From: Cycas panzhihuaensis
Taxonomy: Eukaryota > Cycadophyta
NCBI GenBank assembly: GCA_023213395.1
Contig: CM041465.1
Location: forward strand, 238,397,741-238,461,740
Direction: 5' to 3'
Length of the DNA: 64,000 bases
The notes under the pieces are model-generated. The model was not told where the DNA came from, did not search any database, and saw only the letters and a list, made by a program, of their open reading frames with translations. The first letter of the stretch is position 1. Every line of letters begins with the position of its first letter. A program made the translations under genes and the position numbers. Below, piece after piece: positions 1 to 12,450 of this stretch.

Positions 1-450
1 GATATGTAATGATGTGTACATTTTGTTTGATAGATGATATAGATGGTTTGTATTTTGTTATGATATTTACTTAGGATGCACGTATTTCCTTTCATGCAGG
101 GCCATATACCTAACAGGAGCACACACAACCACCATGAGTAGGGGTGATAGACATATGTGGGTTAGAAATAAGATGACACACATGTCCATGTGGAGCATAG
201 CAGGATATGTAAAGGAAATACCGAGCAAAAGGGGAGTAATGATACTCTAGAGCATCATCCTAACTAAGGGATACCCAAGTAAGAGGACAGGGTCCCAAAG
301 AGAAATGGGAATCAAGGTTCTGCAAGAGGAACCAAAGAGGCAAAAGAAGCCATCCTAAGTCGTCATTCCACCCCTAGCTGGAAGGAATGAGAATGAACTT
401 AAGATGGTAGTTTAGGCTCATTTCAGAGTGAGGGTGAGGTGACAACGAGG
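1..450 (-). other. Element A spacer downstream of integrase
   Basis: No coding signal seen. This is the non-coding stretch between the integrase stop and the 3' module. It aligns by eye with 50800-51213 of G, for example around the shared words CATATACCTAA and GAGCACACAC. It ends beside the integrase stop at 451. Confidence 0.7.
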
Positions 451-1690
451 TCATGAGTAGAATTTTTTAAGGAATTTTCCATTAACAGCTTTCTCAAATT
501 CAAGACCCTCCAGGGTGGCAATCCTATAAGCACCATTACTGAGGCTCTCAATAATGACGAAGGGGCCATCCCATCTAGGCTTGAACTTGGTCAAGCGGTC
601 ATGAAGATACTCCAATTTGAGGACGTAGTCCTTGGAAAATAATGGACAGGAATGAAGGTGTTTATCATAGGTTCTTTGTGAGTGGGCTTTGGATGCTAGG
701 TTAGCCTGATAAGTAGCTAAACGTCTCTCGCCCAAAGCTTCAAGGTCTAGGAGGCGAGCCTGGCAAATCAACTCCTCATCGATGAGACCTTGAAGAGAGA
801 CATGTAAAGAAGGAATCTCCACTTCCAACGGGAGTATGGCCTCAGTACCATAGATTAGGGAGAATGAGGTCATTCCCGTGGTGAAATGGATAGAGGTGTG
901 GCAAGTCCACAAAGCGGAAAGGAGCTGTAGGTGCCAGTCCCTTTGGGACTGAGCAACAGTTTTCTTTAAAATATTGATGAGAGTCTTATTGAATGACTCC
1001 ACTTGACCATTTGCCTGAGGATAGTAAGGAGAAGAAGTTTTGTGAGAAATTTTAAATTTCTCACAAAGCTCATCCATCTCCTTGTTATAGAAGGGGGTTC
1101 CGTTGTCAGTGATTAGGACATCAGGAATCCCGAAGCAGAAAATGATATGTTGGTAAACGAAGGTGGCTATTGTCTTACCAGGCGTGGTAACTAAGGGATA
1201 GCCTCTACCCATTTGGTGAAGTATTTTGTAGCAGTCAAGATAAACTTATGTTGCAATGAAGAAGGAGGAGAGATAGCCTCGATGAGGTCTAGCCCCCACT
1301 GAGCAAAAGGCCACGGAGATATGATGGAGTGAAGGGCCTCAGAAGGTATATGAGAGATGTTAATATGCTCCTGGCATCACCAAGACCTCAGGGCAAATGC
1401 ATGGACATCTTTGAAGAGGGACAGCCAATAATAACCCATACACAGGATCCTCTGGGCCATGGACTAGCCCTTAAAATGGCCCTTGCAAATATCATGGTGG
1501 CATTCGTAGAGTATTTGGTCAGCTTCACCAGTGGTGATGCAGCGGAGGAGGATCCCATCAAAGGACCTCTTATACAATACCTCATCCATGAGGAGGTATT
1601 ACCTAGCAGAAGTTTGGATACGAGATCTAACCTTGCTACTAGCATCAGGGTAGTATTGTTGTTGCGCAAGATACTGCACAATGTCACCAT
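451..1690 (-). pseudogene. Element A integrase (broken)
   Basis: Integrase inserts the element cDNA into host DNA. The C-terminal 253 codons (1212-451) are open. They hold ITDNGTPF (second catalytic Asp), NGQVESFNK (catalytic Glu) and the tail module RWDGPFVIIESLSNGAYRI, ending KKFYS-stop, with no chromodomain. The zinc-binding N-terminus and first Asp lie at about 1215-1690, where stops and shifts interrupt the frame. The left boundary is the stop codon; the right one is approximate. It is the last sense gene before the 3' spacer. Non-functional as it stands. Confidence 0.88.
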
Positions 1691-2390
1691 ACTACTCGAT
1701 GTCAGTGAGTGGATGGGGAGGGACGTCCTGGATGGTTAAGATGGACTCATCAGGAAAGGAATCGCCAACTATGGCATCAAGAGAGTTAGGAATAGGGGCA
1801 TCCGTAAGCTGCTCGGCCACCACCATCCCCTTCTTCAATTTCTGGTTAACGATATGAAGATTGAACTCTTGAAGCAGAATAGCCCAATGACTGGCCCTAC
1901 CCATCAAGTCTAAATGAGTAAGCAAATACCACAAGGGATCAGACTAGACGATCACCTTGGTGGTATTACCAAGCAAGTAATGCCTAAACTTCTTGGTTGC
2001 ATGGACCAAGGAGAGGCAATCCTTCTAGGCAGGGGAGTAGTTAAGTTTAGCAACCACGAGAGTGTGATTGATGAAATAAATAGTTCTCTCGACCCCTGAG
2101 TCATCCTCCTGGGCCAACATAGCGCCCAAGGATTCCTCAGTGGCTGAGGTATAAAGGATGAAGGGCCTATCGAAGCGAGGGGGCGCCAATGTAGGAGTGG
2201 AAGTGAGGGCTTCCTTAAGTCCTTCGAAGGCTTGTTGGGTCTTGTTAGACCAAACAAAGGGGGCTTCCTTCTTCAATAGGTTCGTAAGGGGTTTGGAACT
2301 CACAGCAAAGTCTGCCAAGAAGCATCTAAGGAAACCAAGCCTACCTAGAAATGACTTGATCTATCATTGGGTTCTAGGAGGTAGCATGTC
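1691..2390 (-). pseudogene. Element A first RNase H domain (degenerate type)
   Basis: This is the RNase H that directly follows RT. Readable residues include LYTSATEESLGAMLAQ, then NYSPAKKECLSLVHATKKFRHYL and the SDPL segment. Ty3-type enzymes normally have TDAS at the first position; here it is TSAT, so the first catalytic Asp is missing, as in every other copy of the window. The Glu of the KKEC segment remains. Internal stops and frame changes make this copy non-functional. The domain edges are approximate. Confidence 0.82.
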
Positions 2391-3150
2391 AAGGATTGCC
2401 TTGACTTTATCAGGGTTAATCTGGATTCCTTATTTTGACATGAGAAATCCAAGGAGTTTGCCAGAGGTAACGACAAACACACACTTGAGTAGGTTCAAGC
2501 TAATATTATACTTGCGGTATCGCATGAAGATAGCTCGCAAGTCAGAGGGATGATGGGCCCTTACATGTGAGAAACCCATCATATCATCCATGAAGACTTC
2601 CAAGATATTATAGATGAGGTCATAGAAGATGAAATGCATCACTCTTTAATAAGTAGCACCTACATTTTAAAGACCGAAGGGCATTGCCTTATAGGCAAAG
2701 GTACCCCATGGGATGGTGAAGGCCATCTTGTGGCAGTCTTTAGGAGATATCTGGATCTAGTTGTAGCTAGAGAAGCCATCCATCAAGGGCATAATTTTGA
2801 ATCGAGTGGTTCGATCAATGATTTGATCAATGAGAGGGAGTGGAAGGTTGTCCTTAGGACAAGCGTTGTTAATGTCACAGAAATTGACGTATATGTGGAT
2901 GGTCCCATTCTTTTTAGCAATGAGAACAATGTTGGATACCCACTTGGGGTAATTAATAGAGGTGATAAGTCCAACATCCAATAGCTTCTCAACCTCCATC
3001 TTAACAGCGGTCGAGATCTTAGGGTGAAGAGGACACTACTTTTGGCACATAAGACAGGTGCCAGGAATGGTAATGAGATTATGAGTAATAATGGAGGGGT
3101 CAATTCCCTTCATGTTAGAATAATCCCATGCAAAGACATCCTAAAACTCC
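2391..3150 (-). pseudogene. Element A reverse transcriptase (broken)
   Basis: RT copies the genomic RNA into cDNA. Visible pieces are MEVEKLLDVGLITSINYPKW at the N-terminal side (start 2999), NFCDINNACPKDNLPLPLID, and the catalytic segment EVFMDDMMGFSHVRAH on 2642-2430. The metal-binding motif is FMDD where most Ty3/gypsy RTs have YVDD or YIDD; all copies here share it. Several in-frame stops and at least one shift break the reading frame. It lies between the PR-RT linker and the first RNase H, as usual. Confidence 0.86.
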
Positions 3151-4022
3151 TAGAACAAAAGGGAATACTCCCTTACGTCATCAGGAGAGCATTCCATCAT
3201 GACCTTAATGACCTTGACAGGGGCTAAGACTATGTCCTGGGTTGCCCCCATGTACATGGCATTCCCCTCCTCGAAGTGGAGAGAGGCAAGGTCAATAGGA
3301 AGAGGTTGAACAGGGGATGGGATTGGGTCAGCGAGTGTGGACCCAATCGCAAGGATCTTCTGGTGGCCAAGCCTATGGTGACCAAAAAGCAAGTTAGGCA
3401 TGAAGCCCGCTAGGTACTTGAGCAAAGCTTCATCATCTTCAAAGTAATCCACCCCATGGATGACCTTACTCTGAATAGATGAAGTGCTAGAGGAAGTGGG
3501 AATAACGGGACCATGATGGTCGTTGAGTTGCCTGTCTTCCTCAAGAGACTCTAGGAGAGAGTCTCGAAGAGGCTCCTCAGAAGGAGTGAAAGGGAGTTCC
3601 TCGAAGGCATCACCTGCAGGGGGTGATGAAGAGGAAGAACCAATTGTGGATGAGTCAATACGAGTGATGACATGTGACACAGAAGAGTGACTAGTCTCAC
3701 CAATGAGAGAAGCTCTAGATTGGGATCTAGAACGGGATAGGCGCAACCTACTAGTGCGGAGGAAAGAAAATGGGTGAAGATAATCCTCATCCTCATCGTG
3801 AGACTTATCATCCCTAAATGAGGTGAGGTACCCATAGCTTCCAACACCAATAGGAGTGAAGTGCGTAAGACTAGGAGAAGAAGATGCAGGACCTTCTTCA
3901 GTGTGAGATGGATTGGGTATACCAATGGAGCAAGCTGAGGCATGAGTAGAAGGGCCTTAGCTTGCTTGATTGATAGGGCGAGTTTGTTTGGTAGGTGGGC
4001 ATTCACAAGAAACAACCCTCAT
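3151..4022 (-). pseudogene. Element A conserved linker between protease and RT
   Basis: A Ser-rich and acidic segment joins the protease to RT. The reading 3746-3150 (198 codons) begins MRLSRSRSQSRASLIGETSH and includes SKVIHGVDYFEDDEALLKYL and LLFGHHRLGHQKILAIGSTL. The second part is nearly the same in B, D and G. I do not recognise it as a named domain. It is translated in the same direction as the rest of pol. The copy contains stops. Confidence 0.7.
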
Positions 4023-4826
4023 TCATCCGTCATGGACAAATTTAAGTTGCCCCCAGAGGGTCAAACACATAGCTCCCATCTGGTCAAGCCATGGTTGACC
4101 TAAGAGGAGGTTGTAGTCAATGTCAACGACGAGGACTACAATGTCAGTGAGGACAGTCTTATCCTCGAGAGTGAGTGGGATTACAACAGATCCCAATGGG
4201 GTCTTTTCGCTAACATCATAGCCTTGGCATCGCCATGGAATAGGTTCTAAGGCAGAAATACCAAGCTCTTGCATAACATGCAAGGGCATGGCATTCACGG
4301 AAGAACCATTGTCAACAACAGTCCTTCACAGGGTACAGTTAGGTGTATCAATGGTAATAGTGAATGGCAAGTTCCACTGACGTTCCCTTTCACACAGAGG
4401 AGGAAGGTCCTTAGGATCAAAAGAAATAATGGGTTCACGATTTTGGGTGACACCCAAAGCATAGATGGGTGCGTCATTTGATCCTAAAGCTTCCAAAAGG
4501 AGAGCCCGTTGCTTGGGGTAGCTCCTCAGAACATCCATCAAGGATATTCCCACAACGATAGTATGGAGCTTGTCAATGATAGAGAAGGGCTTACCCTTCA
4601 CAGTAGGATGGGTAAGCACCCTTCGAAAATCGTAATGACCAGGATGCACGGGGATGGCCTTGGGGAAAAGAGGCACTTTCAGAGGAGTGTTCTTCGGAAG
4701 AGGATCAGAAGGAATGGAAGAAGAAGCACCAATGGCTTCTTTAGCAGCTTGAGACCAAGTAAGTGTGTATGGAGGAGTATCCTCAAGCATCTGGATTACC
4801 TTCTTTCCCTTATTCTGGGACTGCAA
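4023..4826 (-). pseudogene. Element A aspartic protease (broken)
   Basis: This retropepsin-type protease would cut the gag-pol polyprotein. The active-site loop reads VVDNGSSVNAMP, i.e. DNGS in place of DTG or DSG. Downstream comes NLLLGQPWLDQMGAMCLTLW, the usual second half of plant Tat-type proteases. The readings 4826-4326 and 4298-4023 overlap with a frame change near 4300-4320. The upstream part carries PFSIIDKLHTIVVGISLMDV, shared with the other copies. It lies in the expected place between gag and RT. Confidence 0.86.
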
Positions 4827-6390
4827 AGGTGAAGGAGTGTATTGGTTAAGAGAATGCGAGGGAGAGGATGAATCCTAGGTGCCCTTCCCTTTATCACGGG
4901 AAGGACAGGAATTTGGTGATCTTCCTCAGTTCTAGTTATTTTTGGATTGAATATTATGATCACATTCCCCATATTTGGGAAATAGATCCTTATGGACCGG
5001 TTAGTCTAGATTGGGCCTCGAGGCCCATTTAGGGGAGGAGTCACATCGAGGGGCATCCTTGGCATGCTAGGCCCTACAACATGAGTCATTGTAGAAGCAC
5101 TCCCCATGAATGGAATACCACTTCTTCTGAAGTGAGGAATTGGGTTTCCTTGCTTGAGAGGACTAGGCACTACCATTCCTAGGGATGGAAGCTTAGGTAG
5201 CTTGCTGAATTTATTTGTTAGAAGTTGGGGATGAAGTAGCTTGTAATTTGAGTTCCTTCATCGTATGTTCAAATGAACGCATAGCGGATGTAAGTGGATC
5301 TAGGGTCTTCTCAGTTGGATGAGAAGAAGATCTAGAGGATTGTTGCGATTTAGTGTCTTTAGTTAGAGGTGGTGCCTCATATCACTGTGAGGGCTTGAGA
5401 GGCTTCTTAAGTCCAACCTGGATCTCAATAGCCTCAAGCACTAAGCACTTTGCAATCGCAGAGTTGCATGTAGTCAGCCCCATTTTAAGGACTTCCACAT
5501 GTACTTCAGGGTGAAGTGTATTAACAAAAAGGTCTCTCTTTAATTCCTCAGGTAATGTAGCCTTAGTGGAATGAAGAAGGTCATGGAACCACCGCATAAA
5601 GTCACGATTCATTTCATCATGACTTTGTTTGAGTGATAGAAGAGATTTCATTCCACTTTCAAATGGGTGAGCAATATCAAAATAATTGATGAACTCATCC
5701 ATAAGTTGTTGGAACGAGAAAATGGAATGAGCTGGAAGGCGATAAAACCACTTAAGGGTATTGCCTTGTAAAGATCAAGGGAATAGTTTCATCAAGACGT
5801 GGTCATAGGCCCAATAATTAATACACATCATAGAAAAACTACGGACGTGCTCCGCTAGGTCTTACGAGGAAGTTCCGTCAAATTTAGGAACTTCAGGAGG
5901 GTGAGGCGGTAAGTTGGTCCTTAGTGCCTCAACGAACAATGGCATCGATCGATAGTCCATAAAGGGACACACCCTTGCATGGACCGTAGGATCAACAAAT
6001 GGTAATGAGCAAGGAATGAATGGGGGTGGTAAACCCATCCCTCCTTGGGGAAGCGCCCCTTACTAGAAAGGGACTGGAGGATAAGTGCCTTGAAAGGAAT
6101 CTAGGTTCTCTTGCGAAGGCATGGTGTAAGAAGCTATGCTAGATGGTATAAAAGGAGGGTGCAGGACTGGGTTTTACTCGTATAGGCCACCTATAGGTGG
6201 CGCAACCCCATATGGATGTAGCAGATCCACACCATCAGCTGGAATGTTGTTCCCTTTACCCTGCCCCCAAGGTTGAGAGATATAACCTGGGGGTACATAA
6301 AGAGAAGAACCACTAGGTTAGTTTTGGGGATATGTGGGAGCGAGTCCCACATGACTAGCGGTTGAAGAGCTAGTTGGACCAATAGGCCTA
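4827..6390 (-). pseudogene. Element A gag, C-terminal part, cut by element B
   Basis: This is the capsid/nucleocapsid precursor. The best-read stretch (5702-5382, 106 codons) has MDEFINYFDIAHPFESGMKS and DEMNRDFMRWFHDLLHSTKA, the central region of a Retrotrans_gag-like capsid domain. A zinc-knuckle remnant lies near 5100; its first Cys is replaced by Tyr (TGC to TAT). The frame ends at 6390 where element B enters, and the missing N-terminal part resumes at 23170 after B. Stops are scattered throughout. Confidence 0.87.
6386..6390. repeat. TSD GCCTA, left copy (element B)
   Basis: GCCTA directly precedes the TG that opens B's 5' LTR. The same five bases follow the terminal CA of B's 3' LTR at 23165-23169. 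Element G, unbroken here, has a single copy inside GTAGGCCTACTAGGG near 57147-57161. This is a classic 5-bp target duplication. Confidence 0.96.
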
Positions 6391-9103
6391 TGTTTCCCAG
6401 CTTTCAGGAATGGATACGGAATTACCAACTCAGGTAAGTATAGGTATATTTCTCACCTTATCATCACTTTCTTTTGATGAGTGTTTGCTTGCATGTCTGC
6501 ATGTTTGTGGCTTTGCAGATGACTTTATCTTTGTCTACACTTATTTTAGCCTATGACGACTATAGCAGGGGCACACTCCCAGCAAGTGTGTCACCCGAGT
6601 GGCCACTCCACTTCCCGCATTCTGCCCTCCTCGCTCCAAGACCCACTGGACTTGCGCCACCTCACTTGGCACGATCACCGTCCTTTGTTTGGTTGACTTG
6701 CCACACCGTTTGAGCCCTATTTTTGCTCTTTTGGACCTGTTTGTTAGCTTGTTTACCCCCGAGTAGGTGTCTCAGCCCCCTATTGGCCCTTTTTGTCATC
6801 TGCCCCCAACCTAGACTGGCTGGCTAGGTCTGTTTTTCCCTCCGGGCTAATACCACTAAGATTTTCGTAGTACCACCAGAAAATTCGCGGTACTGCAGAT
6901 TTTGTGGTGGTATGACTGTTCTAATTTATTTTTTTAAATCCGCTATGGCAATTTCACATTTATTGCGAAACTACCATGTGTCTCATAACTTAACTTGCTG
7001 CCAGCTCCGCCTTAATCACTTTCTTTAGGGTTTGGGTTGGGTACTTAAGTCATGATCTACTCATTTTTGAAAACTTTTGGCTCACTTTTTGGATTGCTCC
7101 TCAAGGAAACCAGGCCGTGCTCTGCTATTCTCTGCTGCCCTACTGCTATTATAGGACTTGCGTCTCTCCTCTAGTGACCAACTCTCCTTTAGTGTGGCTA
7201 GGACAACTTCCCAGCCCCTCACACACCTTGGAGAGGGCCCCTTGGAGAGATTTTAGTGGATTCTTGCCCTGGGCAGCCACCAAGCGTTCCAAGTGTAGGT
7301 GTTCTTCCTCTAACTCCATTAACAGGGTCCCAAACCTTCTACACCATAATTTCTGGGCTTATTTCTTAGCCTCTCCTTACCAGCCCTTGGCTGAGGCAAG
7401 CACCTCTTGTCTTCCTCTCAAGTATTCATTGATTTGAGTTATTTTTCTTATGCAATTAATGCCCTATCTTGCTTGTCTTTGTGAGGGTTGTTTTCCTCTT
7501 TATATTAGACTATTTTACCCCTATTCTAGTGCCTCCTTACTTTCGTTTGTTACTCAAGGCAGTGGCACAGAGGGTTGACATAGGGTTTGGGAGAGAGCTG
7601 GGTGGATTCTGCACCACCTTCCACGCTCCTCAAGTGGCTTTAAGCCCCCCAAACCTTCCCTCTTACTTGGTGCTATCCTTGGCACTCAAATAAGGGTTTG
7701 TTGGCCCTTCCTTAGCTGCTGAAATCAGCACTATCACAGGTTGCAATGCTGATTTGAGGGCTTAGGTTTAGGTCTAGGCGAATCACATAAGTCCCGACCG
7801 CTTGTGCTTTGCCCAACTCCTTTTTCGACAGTCCGATTTGCTCTTCATAGCACCCCAGCTTGCCGTACGCCTTCTTTGGCTCCTTGTAACTCCCTTGCTA
7901 GTATTTTCAGCTATCTTTCTTAGCTTTTCCCTCATTGCCTTGTGGCTTTTGGGGGAGGTTAGGGTTGTTCTTTACAGGAGGTGGGCCACTCCGAGGCTTA
8001 CCAGTCACTTTCCTTTTGCTTTGGTTGTCCTCCTTTACATATTATCATCATTGTGTTGATGCTAACATATACGTGTTTAAGTTTATATTTGTATTACATA
8101 GACATGTATTGTTAGGATCTTGTCATTGCATGTTAGTACCCTTTCTCTAGAAAGGGGGAGGTTGCCATTTGCTTGCAGGTACTTGGAGAGCGCAAAGGGT
8201 CCTTTCCGCTCATCCTGTCGCCAGTAAGTGCTCCTATGCATGTTGTACTTTCATACTTCATTTATTACTAATGTTTGGTCTCTTTCTTTCATTGGTTTTG
8301 TACTTTAGTATTTTTTATAGGGAAGGTAAAGGAGCCCCTCGATCTAACCCACCGTGATGCTTCACAACTGCCGCGCCTTGTGGAGTAGTTTTGGTGTCCC
8401 TTGGGAGCACCATCATCACAATATGCTTTCAGTCCAGGTACACGCTTTGCTCCACTCTACCACTCTTTCCTTTTGAATTTCTTTTACATAAGTAGTAATT
8501 AACTCACTGGAAATCAAAAGGGGAACTTAACTTAACTTTCGGTTCATACTTTATTTATTTCGTTGCATGCATCTTCTCTACCCATAGGAAAAGGTCTTAG
8601 GAACCGCCCCTTTTCACCTTTTCCTTTCCTTTGCCATGTAAGCTTCCTGCTCTCCATATTACTTGTGTGTTTGGTTAGTGTGCTTAGGCATACCTTGACC
8701 CACCTTCTTAGGTCACCCCTCTTAGTTTCCTTTGGTTCCCCATTTCGCTGGATAATCAAAGTGACCCTATCCATAGACCGACCGCTTGTTTACCCTCCCT
8801 TGTCTCCTATTGCTCTAGGGGGACTCTTGAAGGTTCCTTTTTGTCCCCTTCCAGCCATCCAAGGGTGGGAGATCCTTCCTCTAGGTTAACCTAGGATAAC
8901 CCTATGCTTCCTCACCTCTTGTTCAAAGTGGAGGGATCACCCTTTGGTAGTTATATTCTATTGCAGGTCCCGAAGTCACGCTCCGATGCACGGGGTGCCC
9001 TGCGTGGTAATTACCCTACTTATAGGTCTCTTTCTCGATCATATTATCACCTACTCTTACCATACCTATTTAGTTAGGCAACTATCCCATAGACGTGTAT
9101 CTA
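6391..9103 (+). repeat. Element B 5' LTR
   Basis: The 2713 bp repeat starts TGTTTCCCAGC and ends GTGTATCTA; the final CCA has become CTA compared with the 3' copy. A TATA-like box lies at 7042-7049. Upstream are two inverted repeats described under element D. The long part after the TATA-like box is T-rich and holds several splice-like motifs, such as CCAGTAAGT near 8221 and a TTGCAG-type acceptor near 8966. No conserved protein is seen in it. Confidence 0.96.
7042..7049 (+). promoter_or_regulatory. Probable LTR promoter TATA-type box (TACTTAAG)
   Basis: The matching site reads TATTTAAG in A and TATAAAG in G, so TACTTAAG here looks like a decayed TATA box. It lies about 650 bp into the LTR, just downstream of the GGGTTTGGGTTGG stretch shared by all copies. 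This is an inferred site; no transcript data are available. Confidence 0.5.
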
Positions 9104-9104
9104 C

Positions 9105-9123
9105 TAGTGACCATACTGGGGAC
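9105..9123 (+). other. Element B primer-binding site
   Basis: TAGTGACCATACTGGGGAC starts one base after the LTR. Compared with A's copy, the leading TGG has become TAG. The consensus TGGCGACC...TGGGGAC resembles the tRNA-Arg-type primer sites that I recall for Ogre/Tat elements; the tRNA assignment is from memory. Confidence 0.75.
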
Positions 9124-9276
9124 TACCAATAAGGGAGCTAGTTTCTGCTCTCTTCCATTGGTTTTACTACCTTTTTGTGATCCTTTTCAACTATTTTGAT
9201 CTCTTCGTTGGACAGCCCCTAACGCATGTGCCATTACTACCCTTTCTTTTTCCCTAACATTGTTGGTTGAACTTGC

Positions 9277-11604
9277 ATGCGATGCTTTTCCTGTCGCTTA
9301 TGTGGTCTACCTCCATTATTAGAAGACCCTGAGTATCACCCTCTTCCTTTGTCAGATTCTGATTTGACTATGGAAGGATACTCTTCTGATTGGGCCTACC
9401 ACACCTCAACCTTAGAAACCCATGTTTTTCCATCCTCTATTCCTAGGTCCACCCAAGAGTGTGATGAACCCCTTTATTACCCGAGTGACCAACATCACTC
9501 GCTCGACGTCTATCCCTCTACCCATGCCGTAGAAGGATCCACTCCTCTTGAGACTTACCACTTAATCGGTGACTCTTATGAGGAGCATCCCAAGGGACCT
9601 ACCTCGTTCAAGGTCCCAACTACCTCTTACGAGTATGTAAGAACCCCTCCTGTCGACATAGTTGAAGCTCTCAATGAGTGTCGCCACGCGGCACGCTTGC
9701 AACCGCGTCCTGGATGGCTTGAGGGTGTTCTTCGTGGAGGAGCCTCTTCTTCTTTTGCTCCTCCCCCACATGCCTCATCCTGATCCACTCTTCCTTTGAC
9801 AATAATTCCCTTTGTGCCTATGCATGTATCCTGCTCTTTTCCTATTCCTGTAGTAGGGGCACATGTTGCACCTTCCGTTTCTCATCGAGGTCCTAGTGTT
9901 TTAGGATCTTCCTGTGGTGTGTCTTTCCCTCAATTGAAGGTTAGCATACCCATCCCTAACCAAACTAATGTGCCATCCCCTAATGTGGCACATACCTTTC
10001 CTAATAGGCCCGTCGATCCTACTAGCCTTTCGGCTACTAGTCATGTGGGACCGGCTCCCACATACTCTCAAAACCAACACGTTGGTGCTTCCTTCTACAT
10101 TCCCCTAGGGTATACTCCTTAATCTTGGCGGTAGGGTAGAGGAAGCCATCTCCCAGTTTATGAGGTGGATCCGCTACACCCATATGGGGTCGCTCCACCT
10201 ACGGGTGGCCCATATGGGTAAAACCCAGTTCCACATCCATCTTGTCCTCCATCTAGCGCGATTCCATTTGTTGTGCCTTCGTAAGGGAACCCGACTCCTT
10301 TCCAAGGCACCTGTCCCCACGCCCCTTCCCAGCAGGGGGCGTTTCCTCAAGGAGGGATGGGTGCGCCACCCCCATCTGCTCCTTGTTCATTACCCACTAT
10401 GACATTCGTTGATCCTATGGTCCAGGCAAGGGCATACCCCTTCATGGACTTCAGGTCACCCCCCCTATCCATTGAGGCGTTGAGAACCAATCTGCCGCCT
10501 CATCCCCCTGAAGTTCCTAGATTTGATGGAACTTTGTCGCAAGACCCAGCGGAGCATGTGCGTAGCTTTTCTATGGCATGCATCGATTACTGGGCTTACG
10601 ACCATATTTTAATGAAATTATTTCCACAATCCTTGCAGGGTGACGCCCTCAAGTGGTTTTACCATCTCCCTGCATATTCAATCCATTCATTCCAGCAATT
10701 GGTGGATGAGTTCATCAACTATTTTGATGTAGCCCATCCATTCGAGAGTGAAATGAAGTCACTTCTTTCACTCAAGCAAGGTCACGATGAAATGAATCGT
10801 GACTTTGTGTAACGATTCCACAACTTGCTCCACTCCACTAAGGCAACATTGCCCAAGGAGTTGAAGCGAGACCTCTTCATCAATGCACTTCATCCCGAAG
10901 TGCATGTGGAAGTCCTTAAAATGGGGGCAACCACATGTGACTCCGCGATCGCTAAATGTTTGGCATTGGAGGCTATTGAGATCCAGACGGGTCTCAAGAA
11001 ACCTCTTAAGCCCTCACAGCACCGTGAGGCACCACCCCCAACCAAAGATACCAAACCTTCACAACCTACCTGGTCTTCCTCTCATCTGACTAAGAGGACT
11101 TTAGACCCTCTCACATCAACCATATGCTCGTTCGAGCGTACGATAAAGGAACTCAAGCTTCAGGCTCTTTCATCTCCTACATCCAACAAACAAGTCCAAC
11201 AAACAACCCAAGCTCCTCTCCCCAGGAATGGAAACACCTAGTCCTCTCAAGCGAGAAGGTCAAACCCTCTGCTTGAGAAGAAGTGGTACTCCATTCATGG
11301 GGAGTGCTTCCACGATGATTTGCGTTGTAGGGCCCAGCATCCTAGGGATGTCCCTCGATGCGACGCTTCCCCCAAATAGGCCTCAAGGCCTAATCTAGAC
11401 CAACCAGTTCACAAGGATCCATTCCCTAAACATGGGGAATGTGATCGCAACACCCAAACCAAAAATAACAGAAACTGAGGAAGATCGCCTGATCCTCGTC
11501 CTTCCCTCAACAAAGGGAAGGGTGCCCGAAACTCGTCTTCTTCCTCTTGTTCTCCTAGCCGTCACACCCCATCACCTTCGTGACCTTAGAACAAGGGGAA
11601 GAAG
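9277..11604 (+). pseudogene. Element B gag (in frame, broken by stops)
   Basis: Gag begins at ATG 9277 (MRCFSCRLCGLPPLLEDPEY), about 150 bases after the PBS. A Pro/Ser-rich N-terminal half is followed by a Retrotrans_gag-like core (roughly 10500-11000), with PPEVPRFDGTLSQDPAEHV, then LMKLFPQSLQGDALKWFYHL and ELKRDLFINALHPEVHVEVL. A zinc knuckle Y-x2-H-x4-H-x4-C lies at 11287-11328; its first Cys is now Tyr. Stops at 9781, 10120, 10810 and 11239, and more near 11377-11590, break it, but the frame does not shift and continues into protease. The stop at 10810 replaces a CAG seen in D. Confidence 0.93.
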
Positions 11605-12450
11605 GTGATCCAGTTGCTTAAAGCGACTCCTTCCTATGCCCTTACGTGGTCTCAGGCCACCAAGGAAGCAGCGAAATCTTCTTGTTCTTCCCCTCCTTCT
11701 GACCCTCTTCCAGAGAACCTTCCTCTGGAAATACCCCTCTTTCCCAAGGCTATTCCTGTATGCCTAGGTCGTTACGATTTTCGAAGGGCACTTACCCAGC
11801 CTATGGTGAAGAGTAAGCCCTTCTCCATCATAGACGAGCTTCATACTATCGCCGCAAGAATGTCCTTGATGGACGTTCTGAGGAGTTGTCCCAAGCAGCA
11901 GGCCCTCTTCCTGCAAGCTTTAGGATCGATTGATGCACCCGTCCACGCTTTGGGTGTTACCCAAAGTCGTGGACCCGTTATCTCATTTGATCCTAAGGAT
12001 CTTCCTCCTGCCAGTGAAAGGGAACGTCAGTGGAACTTCCCATTCACTATCACTATCGATACACCTGATTGTACCCTTCGAAGGACTGTTGTTGACAATG
12101 GTTCTTCTGTTAATGCCATGCCTGTGTGTGTCATGCAAGAGCTTGGTATCTCTACCTTGGAACCTGTTCCATGGCGATGCCAAGGTTATGATGGTAGCGA
12201 AAAGACCCCTTTGGGATCTGTTGCGATTCTGCTCACCCTTGAGGGCAAGACTATTCTTGCCGATGTTGTAGTCCTCGACATTGACGTTGACTACAACCTC
12301 CTTCTAGGTCATCCATGGCTCGACCAAATGGGAGCCGTGTGCTTGACTCTTTGGGGACAAATTAAATTCGTCCATGACAGACATATGAAAGTGATTCCTC
12401 GCGAATGCCCATTTACCAAACAAACTCATTCCACCAATTCAGCAAACTAA
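11605..12450 (+). pseudogene. Element B aspartic protease
   Basis: The stretch of 281 codons is open from MIQLLKATPSYALTWSQATK to a TAA at 12448. The active-site DNGS is at 12094-12105 within TVVDNGSSVNAMP. The C-terminal half has YNLLLGHPWLDQMGAVCLTL. It is in the same frame as gag and RT, which fits one gag-pol polyprotein cleaved by this enzyme. The domain itself lacks internal stops, but the flanking stops prevent polyprotein synthesis. The first ~130 codons before the catalytic core are shared by all copies and may be a spacer region. Confidence 0.93.

Noticed and set aside
1329-1739. Plus-strand frame of 136 codons
   Set aside because: It lies opposite element A's integrase N-terminus and RNase H region, and its sequence is the complement of conserved pol motifs. 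The matching plus-strand frame at 52093-52476 in G has the same cause.
7117-9132. Several plus-strand frames of 60-108 codons in the LTR
   Set aside because: They are not in a consistent frame between the LTR copies and carry no recognisable domain; the same holds for frames at 21148-23027, 26026-27226 and 40041-41233.
9124-9276. Ogre-type extra ORF upstream of gag
   Set aside because: Only about 150 bases separate the PBS from the gag start; there is no room for it.
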